64,000 bases of DNA from Corallococcus sp. NCRR (GTDB lineage Bacteria; Myxococcota; Myxococcia; Myxococcales; Myxococcaceae). A model generated the notes under the pieces. It made no database searches. It saw only the letters and a program-made list of their open reading frames with translations, and had not been told where the DNA came from. Both the position numbers and the translations under genes were made by a program. Shown piece after piece: positions 8,904 through 16,784 of this stretch (the stretch's first letter is position 1; each line of letters opens with the position of its first letter). The stretch is taken from NCBI RefSeq assembly GCF_026965535.1, contig NZ_CP114039.1, positions 6,758,001 to 6,822,000 on the forward strand. Direction: 5' to 3'.

Positions 8904-9746
8904 ATGAACGAACAGACCTTCATGAAGTTGATGCGCGTGCTGCCCAAGTCGGCGGTGTCCTCCGCGGTGGGCCTGGCCACGCGCCTGCCCGCGCCCGCGC
9001 CGGTGCACCACTGGGCCATGCGCACCTTCGCCAAGGCGTACAACGTGGACATGGAGGAGGCGGAGCACTCCTTCGAGAAGTACCCGACCTTCGCCCAGTT
9101 CTTCACCCGCGGCCTGAAGCCGGGCCTGCGCCCGGTGGACGCCGGCGAGAAGGTCGTCGTGTCCCCGGTGGACGGCCGGGTGTCCCAGGTGGGCTACGCG
9201 GACAACGGCCGCTGCCTGCAGGCCAAGGGCATTGAGTACACGGTGGACGAGCTGTTGGGCGACGCGCAGGCGGCGAAGCCCTTCCACGGCGGCGCCTGGA
9301 CGACGGTGTACCTGTCCCCGCGCGACTACCACCGCATCCACTCGCCGCTGGGCGGCACCATCACCGGGTACGCGTACATCCCGGGTGAGTTCTGGCCGGT
9401 GAACCCCGCGTCGGTGAAGAACAAGCAGTCGCTGTTCTGCGTGAACGAGCGGCTCGTCACGTACCTGGACACCGTGGCCGGCAAGGTGGCGGTGGTGAAG
9501 GTGGGCGCCACCTGCGTGTCGCGCATCAAGGCGTCCTACGAGGACATCACCACGCACGTGGGCCAGCCCGGCAAGGTGCACAGCTACAGCGCGGGCATCC
9601 CGGTGGAGAAGGGCGGCGAATTGGGCCGCTTCGAGATGGGCTCCACCGTCATCCTCTGCTTCGAGCCCGGCCGCGTGCGCTGGGACGACAGCATGCAGCC
9701 CGAAGCGGTGGTGCGCATGGGCACGCGTATCGGAGTCATCACGTGA
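8904..9746 (+). CDS. psd: Phosphatidylserine decarboxylase proenzyme
   Basis: 280 residues. It converts phosphatidylserine to phosphatidylethanolamine at the inner membrane. The self-cleavage site is visible as MGST within GRFEMGSTVILCFEPG; the Ser becomes the pyruvoyl cofactor of the short alpha chain. Other family marks are FFTRGLKPGLRPV, SPVDGRV and the HRIHSPLGG histidine motif. Its TGA overlaps the GTG of hisS by 4 bases, so membrane lipid synthesis and histidyl-tRNA synthesis genes are cotranslated here, which is an unusual pairing. Confidence 0.95.
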   Translation: MNEQTFMKLMRVLPKSAVSSAVGLATRLPAPAPVHHWAMRTFAKAYNVDMEEAEHSFEKYPTFAQFFTRGLKPGLRPVDAGEKVVVSPVDGRVSQVGYADNGRCLQAKGIEYTVDELLGDAQAAKPFHGGAWTTVYLSPRDYHRIHSPLGGTITGYAYIPGEFWPVNPASVKNKQSLFCVNERLVTYLDTVAGKVAVVKVGATCVSRIKASYEDITTHVGQPGKVHSYSAGIPVEKGGELGRFEMGSTVILCFEPGRVRWDDSMQPEAVVRMGTRIGVIT

Positions 9747-11035
9747 GCCAGAAGATCAACGGCGTGAAGGGGATGAACGACCTTCTGCCGGGCGAAATCG
9801 AGATCTGGCAGTTCGTCGAGTCCACGGCGCGCACGCTGTTCGGCCGCTTTGGCTACGGCGAGGTGCGCACGCCGATGGTGGAGGACACGGCCCTCTTCGT
9901 GCGCAGCGTGGGCGAGGAGACGGACATCGTCGGCAAGGAGATGTACACCTTCGAGGACAAGGGCGGCCGCAGCCTGTCCCTGCGTCCGGAGGGCACCGCG
10001 CCCGCGGCGCGCGCGTACATCGAGCACTCGGTGAACAACCAGGAGCCGGTGTCCCGCTGGTTCTACATGGGGCCCATGTTCCGCTACGAGCGGATGAAGA
10101 CGGGCCGCTACCGCCAGTTCTACCAGATTGGCGCGGAGGCCTACGGCGCGAAGGAGCCCGCGCAGGACGCGGAGCTGATGGACGTGGTGGTGCAGTTCCT
10201 GGAGGCCCTGGGCCTCACGGACATCAGCCTGAACATCAACTCGCTGGGCGACGACAACTGCCGGCCCGCGTACCACGCGAAGCTGGTGGAGTACCTCAAC
10301 GCGCACCGGGAAGAGCTGTGCGCGGACTGCCAGCAGCGGCTGGAGCGCAACCCGCTGCGCGTCCTGGACTGCAAGAACGAGAAGTGCCAGGCGGTGGCCG
10401 CCGCCGGGCCCAACGTGCTCGAGTTCCTGTGCGAGCCGTGCCGCGCGCACTTCACGGACCTGCAGCGCAAGCTGGGCGTGCTGGGCATCAAGTACGTGGT
10501 GAACCACCGGCTGGTGCGCGGCCTGGACTACTACACGCGCACCGTCTTCGAGTTCATCGCCTCGCACCCCGCGCTGGGCACCGCCAGCACGGTGGGCGGC
10601 GGCGGGCGCTACGACAAGATGATGAAGGGCCTGGGCGGGCCGGACGTGCCCGCGGTGGGCTACGCCATGGGCCTGGACCGGCTGGTGCTGCTGCTCAAGG
10701 AGAGCGGCAAGACGTTCGTCCAGCGGCCGGACCTGTTCATCGCCGTGGCGGACGAGGGCTCGCAGGACGAGGGTCTGAAGCTGGCCAGCCGCCTGCGCCG
10801 CGAGGGCCTCAAGGTGGACTTCGACACGCGCGGCGGCAGCCTCAAGAGCCAGATGAAGCGCGCGGACAAGTCCGGCGCCCGCTTCACGCTGGTGCTGGGC
10901 GAGCAGGAGCGCACCACGGGCCAGGCGAAGCTCAAGCCCATGGCGGGCGGAGAGCCCGTCCCCGTGGCGCTCGACAGCGTCGCCGCCACCGTGCGCGCGC
11001 AGCCGGACGCTCCGGCTCCGGTCCCCACGGCCTGA
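9743..11035 (+). CDS. hisS: Histidyl-tRNA synthetase
   Basis: 430 residues, normal for bacterial HisRS. Class II motifs are present: motif 2 region FRYERMKTGRYRQFYQIG, the histidine-specific loop GLDYYTRTVFEF and the glycine-rich GGGGRYDKM, and a C-terminal anticodon-binding domain (from about residue 325). The GTG start overlaps the psd stop. Confidence 0.96.
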   Translation: MSQKINGVKGMNDLLPGEIEIWQFVESTARTLFGRFGYGEVRTPMVEDTALFVRSVGEETDIVGKEMYTFEDKGGRSLSLRPEGTAPAARAYIEHSVNNQEPVSRWFYMGPMFRYERMKTGRYRQFYQIGAEAYGAKEPAQDAELMDVVVQFLEALGLTDISLNINSLGDDNCRPAYHAKLVEYLNAHREELCADCQQRLERNPLRVLDCKNEKCQAVAAAGPNVLEFLCEPCRAHFTDLQRKLGVLGIKYVVNHRLVRGLDYYTRTVFEFIASHPALGTASTVGGGGRYDKMMKGLGGPDVPAVGYAMGLDRLVLLLKESGKTFVQRPDLFIAVADEGSQDEGLKLASRLRREGLKVDFDTRGGSLKSQMKRADKSGARFTLVLGEQERTTGQAKLKPMAGGEPVPVALDSVAATVRAQPDAPAPVPTA

Positions 11036-11122
11036 TCCAGAAGCCCCTCCGGCATGACGCGCCAGGCCGGAGGGGAGGGGGGCGGCCTGTCTTCCCTGAA
11101 AACCTGGAAGTAAAGGTGTTAA

Positions 11123-11139
11123 GCAGCGTAAGTCCCGGG
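11123..11139 (+). repeat. 17-base sequence repeated exactly at 22573-22589
   Basis: The 17 bases beginning GCAGCGTAAG lie in the gap between hisS and the S26-peptidase operon and recur exactly, same orientation, in the gene-free region upstream of the diguanylate cyclase gene. Both copies are intergenic. In a 64-kb GC-rich window one such chance match is not impossible, so a shared regulator site is only a possibility. Confidence 0.45.
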
Positions 11140-11206
11140 AATCGCTGGGGGAATGAGGCTCTGGAGATTCGCGGACATTGAGAGGTTGGAGTACATTCCA
11201 TCCTCC

Positions 11207-11617
11207 ATGTCGAGCGCTCCGCAGCCCGTCTCCATGATCGATGGCCTCCGTTGGATCCCTGTCGCCGGGGACAGCATGTGGCCGTCTTTGCGTGCGGGGG
11301 ACGTGGCGGAGGTGGAGCCGCTGGTGGAGGCGCCGCGCCCGGGTGAGGTGGTGCTGGCGCGCTTCGAGTCCTCGCTGGTGCTGCACCGGGTTCGCTGGTG
11401 CGACGGCAGCTTCTGCGCGCTTCGCGGGGACAATGGCGGCATGGAAGATCCGCCGCTGCCTCTCATCCGTATCCTGGGACGCGCGCGGCGTGTGCGCCGG
11501 GGCGGGACGCTGTTGGAGATGGACCGTTGGGACGTGGGGCCGCGGCGGCTGGGCCGCTGGCGCGCGACGCTGAAGCGCCAGGTGGCCGCGTGGCTGGGAA
11601 GGACGGTCCGCGCATGA
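11207..11617 (+). CDS. Soluble S26-type (Sec11/SipW-like) peptidase domain protein
   Basis: 136 residues from the ATG at 11207; an in-frame ATG at 11153 would add 18. The sequence follows the Sec11/SipW branch of the S26 peptidases: GDSMWPSL gives the nucleophile Ser23, LVLHRV gives His60 in place of the Lys used by ordinary signal peptidase I, and LRGDNGGMED supplies the acidic residues Asp75 and Asp81. Unlike signal peptidases it has no transmembrane segment, so it should act in the cytoplasm. It is the first gene of a coupled operon (ATGA overlap with the PqqD gene). Processing of the 51-residue peptide encoded downstream is an attractive guess. Confidence 0.8.
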   Translation: MSSAPQPVSMIDGLRWIPVAGDSMWPSLRAGDVAEVEPLVEAPRPGEVVLARFESSLVLHRVRWCDGSFCALRGDNGGMEDPPLPLIRILGRARRVRRGGTLLEMDRWDVGPRRLGRWRATLKRQVAAWLGRTVRA

Positions 11618-11928
11618 GCTTTCAGGAAGGCAGCGTTCCCCGGCGGCGTCTGGGGACCTCGGGGGAGGGCTTCGGCGCGGACTTCCTGGTGCTGGACGCG
11701 GAGGGGCGCACGCTGCGCGGGCTCAACCCCACGGCGGCGCGCATCTGGGCGCTGTGCGACGGACAGCGCACGGCCCGGGCGGTGGCGGAGCAGGTGGCTT
11801 CCGAGTTTTCGACCGACGTCGGTCCGGTGCTGACCGACACGCTGCGCTTCCTGGAGGAGCTTCAGCGGCGGGGCCTGTTGGACGAAGTGCGCGCGCCGGC
11901 CGGTGCCGCGCCTCTGGAGGAAACATGA
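11614..11928 (+). CDS. PqqD-like peptide-binding (RRE) protein
   Basis: 104 residues, about the size of PqqD proteins. The core (residues 20-90) has the typical order: beta-strands around FLVLDAEGRTLRGLNPTAAR, the IWALCDGQRTARAVAEQV helix-turn region, and a closing amphipathic helix (DTLRFLEELQRRGLL). PqqD-family domains bind leader peptides of ribosomally made peptides and present them to modifying enzymes. Its start overlaps the peptidase stop and its stop overlaps the next start, so it is embedded in the operon. Confidence 0.85.
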   Translation: MSFQEGSVPRRRLGTSGEGFGADFLVLDAEGRTLRGLNPTAARIWALCDGQRTARAVAEQVASEFSTDVGPVLTDTLRFLEELQRRGLLDEVRAPAGAAPLEET

Positions 11929-12536
11929 TGCGGGCGCTCGTGGCCGTGCTGGCGGGTGCAATGGTGCTGTCGGCGTGCTCGGAAGGGGTGTCCCCCCTGC
12001 CGCCGCCTTCGGCCGTGAAGCCGGGGCAGGGCAGCGGTTCCTCCGCCCCCGTGGATCCGACGGACGTGCTGGCCGGTGGTGGGAGCGTGGCCCGGCCGCC
12101 GCCTTCGGCCCCCGCGGGCGAAGAGCCGCCCCCGGAAGAGCCGCCTCCAGAAGAGCCGCCTCCAGAAGAGCCGCCTCCGGAAGAAGAGCCGCCGCCGGCG
12201 CCGCTGCCGCCCCCGACCGGGAGCGCGGAGGTGGTGGGCGCGGGTTCGGAGCCCACGCCCCTGTCCCGGGTACAGCAGGTGGACGTGGACTTCGTGGTGA
12301 GCGGCGTGCGGAACAAGGGCCTGGTGGACGTGGAGTTCATCGCGCCGGGCGGCCGTCCGTATGAGAAGCGGAGCGCGACGGTGGTGGCGCCGCCGGAGGA
12401 GACGCGGACGCTGCGCTACTCGCTGCCGGTGGCGGGCACGCCGGTGTCCATGACGCGCATGACGGGCACCTGGCAGGTGCGCTTCTTCCTGGATGGGGCG
12501 CAGCTGGCCGCCACGTCCTTCACCCTGGAGCCGTGA
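11925..12536 (+). CDS. Lipoprotein with Pro/Glu repeat linker
   Basis: 203 residues. Signal peptide with lipobox (MVLSAC, Cys18). Residues about 45-95 form a low-complexity Pro/Glu linker built on EEPPP units. The C-terminal domain (about 100-203) is beta-rich and ends FTLEP; VDFVVSGVRNKGLVDVEFIAPGG (quoted in parts: VDFVVSGVRNKG, VDVEFIAPGG) resembles an Ig-like or adhesin fold. A second ATG directly follows the first (11928). The linker would let the domain reach away from the membrane. It is cotranslated with the PqqD gene and precedes the large secreted protein. Confidence 0.82.
   Translation: MMRALVAVLAGAMVLSACSEGVSPLPPPSAVKPGQGSGSSAPVDPTDVLAGGGSVARPPPSAPAGEEPPPEEPPPEEPPPEEPPPEEEPPPAPLPPPTGSAEVVGAGSEPTPLSRVQQVDVDFVVSGVRNKGLVDVEFIAPGGRPYEKRSATVVAPPEETRTLRYSLPVAGTPVSMTRMTGTWQVRFFLDGAQLAATSFTLEP
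12120..12179 (+). repeat. Four tandem 15-bp units coding EEPPP
   Basis: Four units of GAAGAGCCGCC(C/T)CC(G/A) run head to tail and are followed by a partial, altered unit. Units 2 and 3 are identical. Being a multiple of three, changes in copy number would lengthen or shorten the Pro/Glu linker of the lipoprotein without breaking the frame. Confidence 0.9.
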
Positions 12537-12549
12537 CGTGAGGCACGCC

Positions 12550-14022
12550 ATGAACGTCCGCATCCTCGCGCTCTTCGCCGTGCTGCTGCCCGCGGTGGGC
12601 TTCTCCCAGACGACCTGGACCGTGCGCCCCGTCCCCTCCGCCGGAGAGACCGTCGCGCGCGTGGTGATGGAGGACGCGTCCGACCTCGTCCTGGAGGTGA
12701 CGAACACGAGCACGTCCACCAACGACTCCCGCCTGTCGGAGGTGTCCTTCGTCCTGCCGGCGGGCTACCAGCTGCTGGGGGGCCTGCCCGCGGAGGAGAA
12801 CCCGCACTGGAAGGTCGAGTACATCGACGCCAACGAGCGGCGCATCACCTTCCAGTCCACGCGGGGCTGCGTGGACGAGGGGCGGGGCCTGGCCAACAAC
12901 GAGTCCGCGCGCTTCGTGCTGAGCGTGGTGGGCCCGGCCAACCGCAACACCGACAGCACCACCGAACGCCTGGTGGCGGGGACGTACGCCCGCGACCAGT
13001 GCGACGGCAGGAGCTACACGTACAACGTCAACGCCATGACCGCCTGGACGCGGAGCATCCTGGCCGCGAACGTGACGCTGGCGCCGCGGGTGCTGGCGGT
13101 CAACGGCTCCACCGTGGCGCGCGTGGTGGTGGAGAACCGCGGCACCGGCGCGGCCACCGTGTCCGTGGACAACCCCACCTCCACGAGCAACGTGCCCCTC
13201 ACCACCGTGACCAAGGACGGCGGCAGGTCCGTGGCGGTGCGCGCCGCGGGTGTCTTCGCGGTCAATCTGAGGCCCACCGCCGCCGGCGCCGTGGCCGCGC
13301 GCGTCCGGGCGCGCACGAGCACCGCGAACGCGCCGCTGGTGGACTCGCCCCTGGCGAACGTGGGCAACCTGGTCGCGGCGGCGGACATGGACATCGTAGA
13401 CGCGTTCAGCGCGGAGCAGGTGACGCTGCGCCTGATCGTGTTCAACACGTCCACCACGAACACGTACACGCAGGTGCGCCCGCGCGCGCCGGTGCTGCTG
13501 GGCAGCGCGACGGCGTCGCTCGTGTCCGGGCCGTCGCCGGAGAGCGTGGCGCAGCTGGCCCCGGGCGCCTCCGCCCAGTTCACCTGGCGCTACCAGGTGT
13601 CGGGCTCGCCCGGCGCCAGCTACCAGTTCCAGGCGCAGGTGGACGGGACGCTCAACGGTTCGTCGGTGGCGGGGGACCCGGTCACGGCTCGCAAGGGCCG
13701 CATCGTGGAGCACCGCGTGCGGCTGAGCCAGGAGACGGTGTCCACGGCGGCCACGTCCCTGACGGTGGCGTACACGGTGCAGAACCGGGGCACGCTGCCC
13801 ATCTACGAGGTGAAGCTGTTCAAGCCCGCGGTGAACTACTTCGCGGTGGCCGCGTCGGGGCCGCAGCCGTTCGGCGACTGGAACGTCTACACGGACGCGA
13901 CCGGCTACCTCTGGGAGTCGGAGTCCGGCATCCCGGTGGGTGGCGAGGCCACCTTCCGCATCACCTATTCGGGCTTCACCGCCGTCCTCTCGGACACGGC
14001 GTTCGCCACCGGTTGGAGCTGA
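12550..14022 (+). CDS. N-terminal part of the large secreted protein (Ig-like domains)
   Basis: 490 codons of open frame. A signal peptide (about residues 1-19, ending GFSQ) is followed by several beta-rich, Thr/Ser/Val-dense modules with the look of CARDB or Ig-like domains, e.g. VARVVVENRGTGAATVSV and LTVAYTVQNRGTLPIYEV. Two cysteines (GCVDEG, DQCDGR) may form one disulfide. A stand-alone product would end in GWS at the first frame break. The next frame supplies a fibronectin-III-like module (GSVTLTWDNPF ... GTTYFYRVFNAD). Confidence 0.75.
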   Translation: MNVRILALFAVLLPAVGFSQTTWTVRPVPSAGETVARVVMEDASDLVLEVTNTSTSTNDSRLSEVSFVLPAGYQLLGGLPAEENPHWKVEYIDANERRITFQSTRGCVDEGRGLANNESARFVLSVVGPANRNTDSTTERLVAGTYARDQCDGRSYTYNVNAMTAWTRSILAANVTLAPRVLAVNGSTVARVVVENRGTGAATVSVDNPTSTSNVPLTTVTKDGGRSVAVRAAGVFAVNLRPTAAGAVAARVRARTSTANAPLVDSPLANVGNLVAAADMDIVDAFSAEQVTLRLIVFNTSTTNTYTQVRPRAPVLLGSATASLVSGPSPESVAQLAPGASAQFTWRYQVSGSPGASYQFQAQVDGTLNGSSVAGDPVTARKGRIVEHRVRLSQETVSTAATSLTVAYTVQNRGTLPIYEVKLFKPAVNYFAVAASGPQPFGDWNVYTDATGYLWESESGIPVGGEATFRITYSGFTAVLSDTAFATGWS

Positions 14023-14503
14023 ACCAGGGCTGGAACGATCCGCGCATCCGCGTGGAGGCGACGATGACGCTGCTCGCGGTCACCGCTGCGCCGGACGTGG
14101 AGCGCCTCACGGGCGTGGCCCGCGACGGCAGCGTGACGCTCACGTGGGACAACCCCTTCAACCACGGCGGCACCCTGGTGCTGCGCGCGGTGGGGGCGAC
14201 GCCCGACACCGCGCCGACGAGCGGCGTGCACTACGCGCCAGGCGAGGCGCTGGGCAACGCGACGGTGGCCTACGTGGACGAGTTCAGCTCCGCGTCGTCC
14301 GTCACGGACACGGCGGTGACGAACGGCACGACGTACTTCTACCGCGTGTTCAACGCGGATGATCAGCTGCGGTACGGGCCGGGCAACCAGCCCACCTCGG
14401 TGGGCCTGCTGGCCACGCCCCGGGCGCGCGTGGCGGGCAACCCGCTGTGGTGCTACTCGGTGGGCCTGGCCTCGCGGCACCAGCCCATCACGGAGCTGGG
14501 CGT

Positions 14504-15577
14504 GGCATCTTCTCCTCCTTCAACGATTCGGTGGTGGGCGTCCTCACGAACACCGCGAACCCGTCCGAGGACGGCGCCGAGCGGTTCCGGCCCGTGAAGA
14601 TGCCGAGCACGATTGGCAGCCGCTTCCCGGTGGTGCCGCTGCTGGGCCGGCCCGGACAGCAGTGGCTCGTCGTGGGCGACGAGTCCGGTGTGCCGGCGGT
14701 GATCAACGCGGCCACGGGCGAGTTCCTCTGGAAGAACACCACGCTGGGCCTGGGGCGCATCAGCTCGTTCCCGGTGACGCAGCTGCTCGACTACGCGAAC
14801 CCGGAGTACCGGACGACGTACTCGAACGTGGACCTGGCCATCTTCGCCACGCGCAACTCGTCCGCGCAGAACCAGGTGGTCGCGCTGAACGCGGCCACCG
14901 GCGCGCTCATCTGGCGCTACCGGCCCGGGGACCTGGGCATGGTGACCGGCAGCATGCTGGTGGACTACTCGAAGAACCGGCTCTACGTGGCGACGGCCTC
15001 TGGCGTGAGCACGGACACTCTGCGCGTGCTCAACAGCCTCACGGGCGCGGAGGTCGCGCGGCTGGAGCTGGGCGACCTGGAGTACGGCGTGGTCCGCAAC
15101 GCCACGAGCAACCAGATCCTGGTCACCGCCAATGACGGCCGGGTGTACGGCGTGAGTCCGGACAACCATTCCAGGGTCTGGACGGCCGCCGTGCGGTCCG
15201 GCACGGCGCAGGCGTTCACCCACTTCGCGAGGCCCCAGGGCCGGGGCTTCATCGTGGCCACGGAGGACAACAAGGTCGAGCGCTACGAGGTGGTCGAGGC
15301 GAACGGGACCGGTGTGCCCGAGCTGAAGTGGTCAGCGCCCATCCCGGCGCGCCCCACCGGTCTGTTCACCCTCAACCTGGGTGGCTCGGTGCGCGTCTAC
15401 GTTGGAAGCGCGGACGGCAAGGTGCACCAACTGGATGGCGAACTGGGGACCGAGACCGGGCAGGTGACCGTGGGCCCGGCGCAGAGGCTCTACACGCCGA
15501 CCATCGACCACACCGTGAACCGGTTGCATGTCGGTACCGAGGATGGTCGTATCTGTGCCTTCCCGGTGCCCTTCTAG
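14504..15577 (+). CDS. C-terminal part of the large secreted protein (PQQ-type beta-propeller)
   Basis: About 357 residues of seven- or eight-bladed propeller sequence. Blades carry the PQQ-repeat pattern of a Gly-Xaa-(Leu/Ile)-Xaa-Trp strand end: ATGEFLWKN, ATGALIWRY, NHSRVWTA, and VYVGSADGKVHQLDG. Such propellers bind cofactors or act as protein scaffolds. An internal ATG (14600) could start a separate product, but without a signal peptide. The stop TAG is shared with the AGGGAGG ribosome-binding site of the small peptide gene. Confidence 0.75.
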   Translation, partial: GIFSSFNDSVVGVLTNTANPSEDGAERFRPVKMPSTIGSRFPVVPLLGRPGQQWLVVGDESGVPAVINAATGEFLWKNTTLGLGRISSFPVTQLLDYANPEYRTTYSNVDLAIFATRNSSAQNQVVALNAATGALIWRYRPGDLGMVTGSMLVDYSKNRLYVATASGVSTDTLRVLNSLTGAEVARLELGDLEYGVVRNATSNQILVTANDGRVYGVSPDNHSRVWTAAVRSGTAQAFTHFARPQGRGFIVATEDNKVERYEVVEANGTGVPELKWSAPIPARPTGLFTLNLGGSVRVYVGSADGKVHQLDGELGTETGQVTVGPAQRLYTPTIDHTVNRLHVGTEDGRICAFPVPF

Positions 15578-15589
15578 GGAGGCCATCAC

Positions 15590-15745
15590 GTGAGACAACG
15601 CCCTTCACAGCCTCCCTCGGTACCGAAGCCGCCGGCCGCGCCCGCCGTGTACGTGCCTCCCGCCATCCTGTGGGAGCAGCCCTTCGTCGCGCTGGCGCAG
15701 CTGTCCATGTGCACCATCCCCGGCGAATCGGAGTGCGTGCCGTGA
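15590..15745 (+). CDS. 51-residue peptide, candidate modified-peptide precursor
   Basis: A short GTG-started frame with a strong AGGGAGG site 7 bases upstream; its TGA overlaps the GTG of the kinase gene, so it is surely translated. The N-half is Pro/Ala-rich. Residues 21-29 read YVPPAILWE, giving a YxxPxI motif like the RRE-binding YxxP motif of lasso-peptide leaders. The C-terminal part (from about residue 33) is short and contains Ser39, Cys41, Thr42, Pro44, Ser47 and Cys49 before a final Val-Pro. No signal peptide or membrane segment. Recognition by the PqqD-like protein and trimming by the S26 domain are inferred. Confidence 0.75.
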   Translation: MRQRPSQPPSVPKPPAAPAVYVPPAILWEQPFVALAQLSMCTIPGESECVP

Positions 15746-16593
15746 ACGGTGGGGACCCCCTGCCGGGTCCCCGTGACGGCGCGCTGCGGATCACCCTGGC
15801 CGGGTGGACCGTGGCGCTCGATGTGGAGGATGACGCGCTCGCCGGTCCGCTCCGGCGCGTGTTCGGCGCGTTCCTCGCTCCGGAGGCCGTGGCTCCCGAT
15901 GCCCGGCTGGTGATGCGCAACCCTCCCAGCCCCCAGGCTCCGCCCACCGTGCAGGAGCTGCCCCGGCTGACGCCTGGTGACTCGGGGACGCTGCGCGTGG
16001 AGGGCGCCGGGTACTCCGCGGTGCTCTCCGCGGACCGGTGCCACGCGGCGGTCATCGGATCCGGGCGGTACCCGGTGGAGAACGTGCTCAAGGTGATGCT
16101 CGCGTCCGCGCTGGCGAGGCGTGGCGGGCTGCTCATCCACGGCGTGGGGCTGGTGCACGAGGGCCGGGCCGCGCTCTTCGTCGGGCACTCCGGCGCGGGC
16201 AAGAGCACCCTGGGCGGGCTGTGGCGCGAGGCGGGCGGGACGGTGCTCGCGGATGAGCTGGTCGCGGTGTGGCCCGTGGAAGGCGGTGGGTGGCGCGCGG
16301 CGGGGACGCCCTGGAACGTGCCGGTCCGGACCGCCGAGGCGTCGCTCGTTGCCGTAGGCACACTGGGCTGGGACGCGGCCTCGCGGTGGGAGGCGCAGGG
16401 GGCGGGGGAGGTGGCCCGCGTGCTGCTGCTGAACGCGCTGTTGCCCGAGCCCACGCCCTCGGGCCGGGGAGCGCTGGTGGGCGCGGCCGGACGCGTGCTG
16501 TCGTCCGTGGAGACCGCCCGGCTCGTGTTCGCGCGGGACGCCAGCGCCGCGGAGGTGGTGCGGGCGCGGCTGGAGGCAGCGAGACCGCGATAG
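15742..16593 (+). CDS. HprK-like P-loop kinase
   Basis: 283 residues from a GTG overlapping the peptide gene. The central P-loop GHSGAGKST (residues 148-156) with the preceding GGLLIHGVGLVHEGRAALF strand and the following ADELVAV (general acid/base Asp region) matches the C-terminal catalytic domain of HPr kinase/phosphorylase and its relatives. The true HprK N-terminal domain and HPr are absent. Related kinases in lasso-peptide clusters phosphorylate a Ser of the precursor; Ser39, Thr42 or Ser47 of the adjoining peptide are possible targets (inference). Confidence 0.85.
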   Translation: MNGGDPLPGPRDGALRITLAGWTVALDVEDDALAGPLRRVFGAFLAPEAVAPDARLVMRNPPSPQAPPTVQELPRLTPGDSGTLRVEGAGYSAVLSADRCHAAVIGSGRYPVENVLKVMLASALARRGGLLIHGVGLVHEGRAALFVGHSGAGKSTLGGLWREAGGTVLADELVAVWPVEGGGWRAAGTPWNVPVRTAEASLVAVGTLGWDAASRWEAQGAGEVARVLLLNALLPEPTPSGRGALVGAAGRVLSSVETARLVFARDASAAEVVRARLEAARPR

Positions 16594-16670
16594 CGCGGGG
16601 GCCTCGTGTGGTGGGTGTCGCGCAGGGGCACCTGGACGCAGCGCGATCGCCATTGTGGGGAGCTCCGAGC

Positions 16671-16687
16671 GAGCCCGCCTCGGGCTC
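16671..16687 (+). terminator. Possible terminator after the peptide-kinase operon
   Basis: GAGCCCG-CCT-CGGGCTC is a perfect 7-bp stem with a 3-base loop in the 191-bp gap between the kinase gene and miaA. There is no T-run, so termination is not certain. Confidence 0.4.
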
Positions 16688-16784
16688 CTGCCGCGCGCCG
16701 GAACGGAAGCGGCACCGCGTCCCAGGCAGGGGGCTCGCGCTTGCCTCGCGTCTGCGTTACAGCGGGCGTGGGAGGCGGACGCTG

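Larger units (their letters stand above)
12550..15577 (+). pseudogene. Large secreted protein gene interrupted by two -1 frameshifts
   Basis: Three frames read end to end make one coherent protein of about 1,009 residues. Frame one runs 12550 to about 14013, then coding sense continues one base back (from TTGGAGCTGAACCAG at 14013) to about 14504, then one base back again (GGCATCTTCTCC from 14504). Each junction looks like loss of a single base (CCGGTTGG near 14011; CGTGGCAT near 14502). No ribosome slippery heptamer is evident. The gene is either mutated, or the assembly has two single-base errors. The operon on both sides is intact, which favours a sequencing error or a recent mutation. Confidence 0.75.

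Noticed and set aside
14013-14510. Programmed -1 ribosomal frameshifting in the large protein
   Set aside because: No XXXYYYZ slippery heptamer or adjacent pseudoknot is visible at either junction; two such events in one gene are unlikely.
11207-16593. Reading the peptide operon as a classical lasso-peptide cluster
   Set aside because: The YxxP motif, PqqD-like protein and HprK-like kinase fit, but no asparagine-synthase-type cyclase and no B2 transglutaminase-type protease are present.
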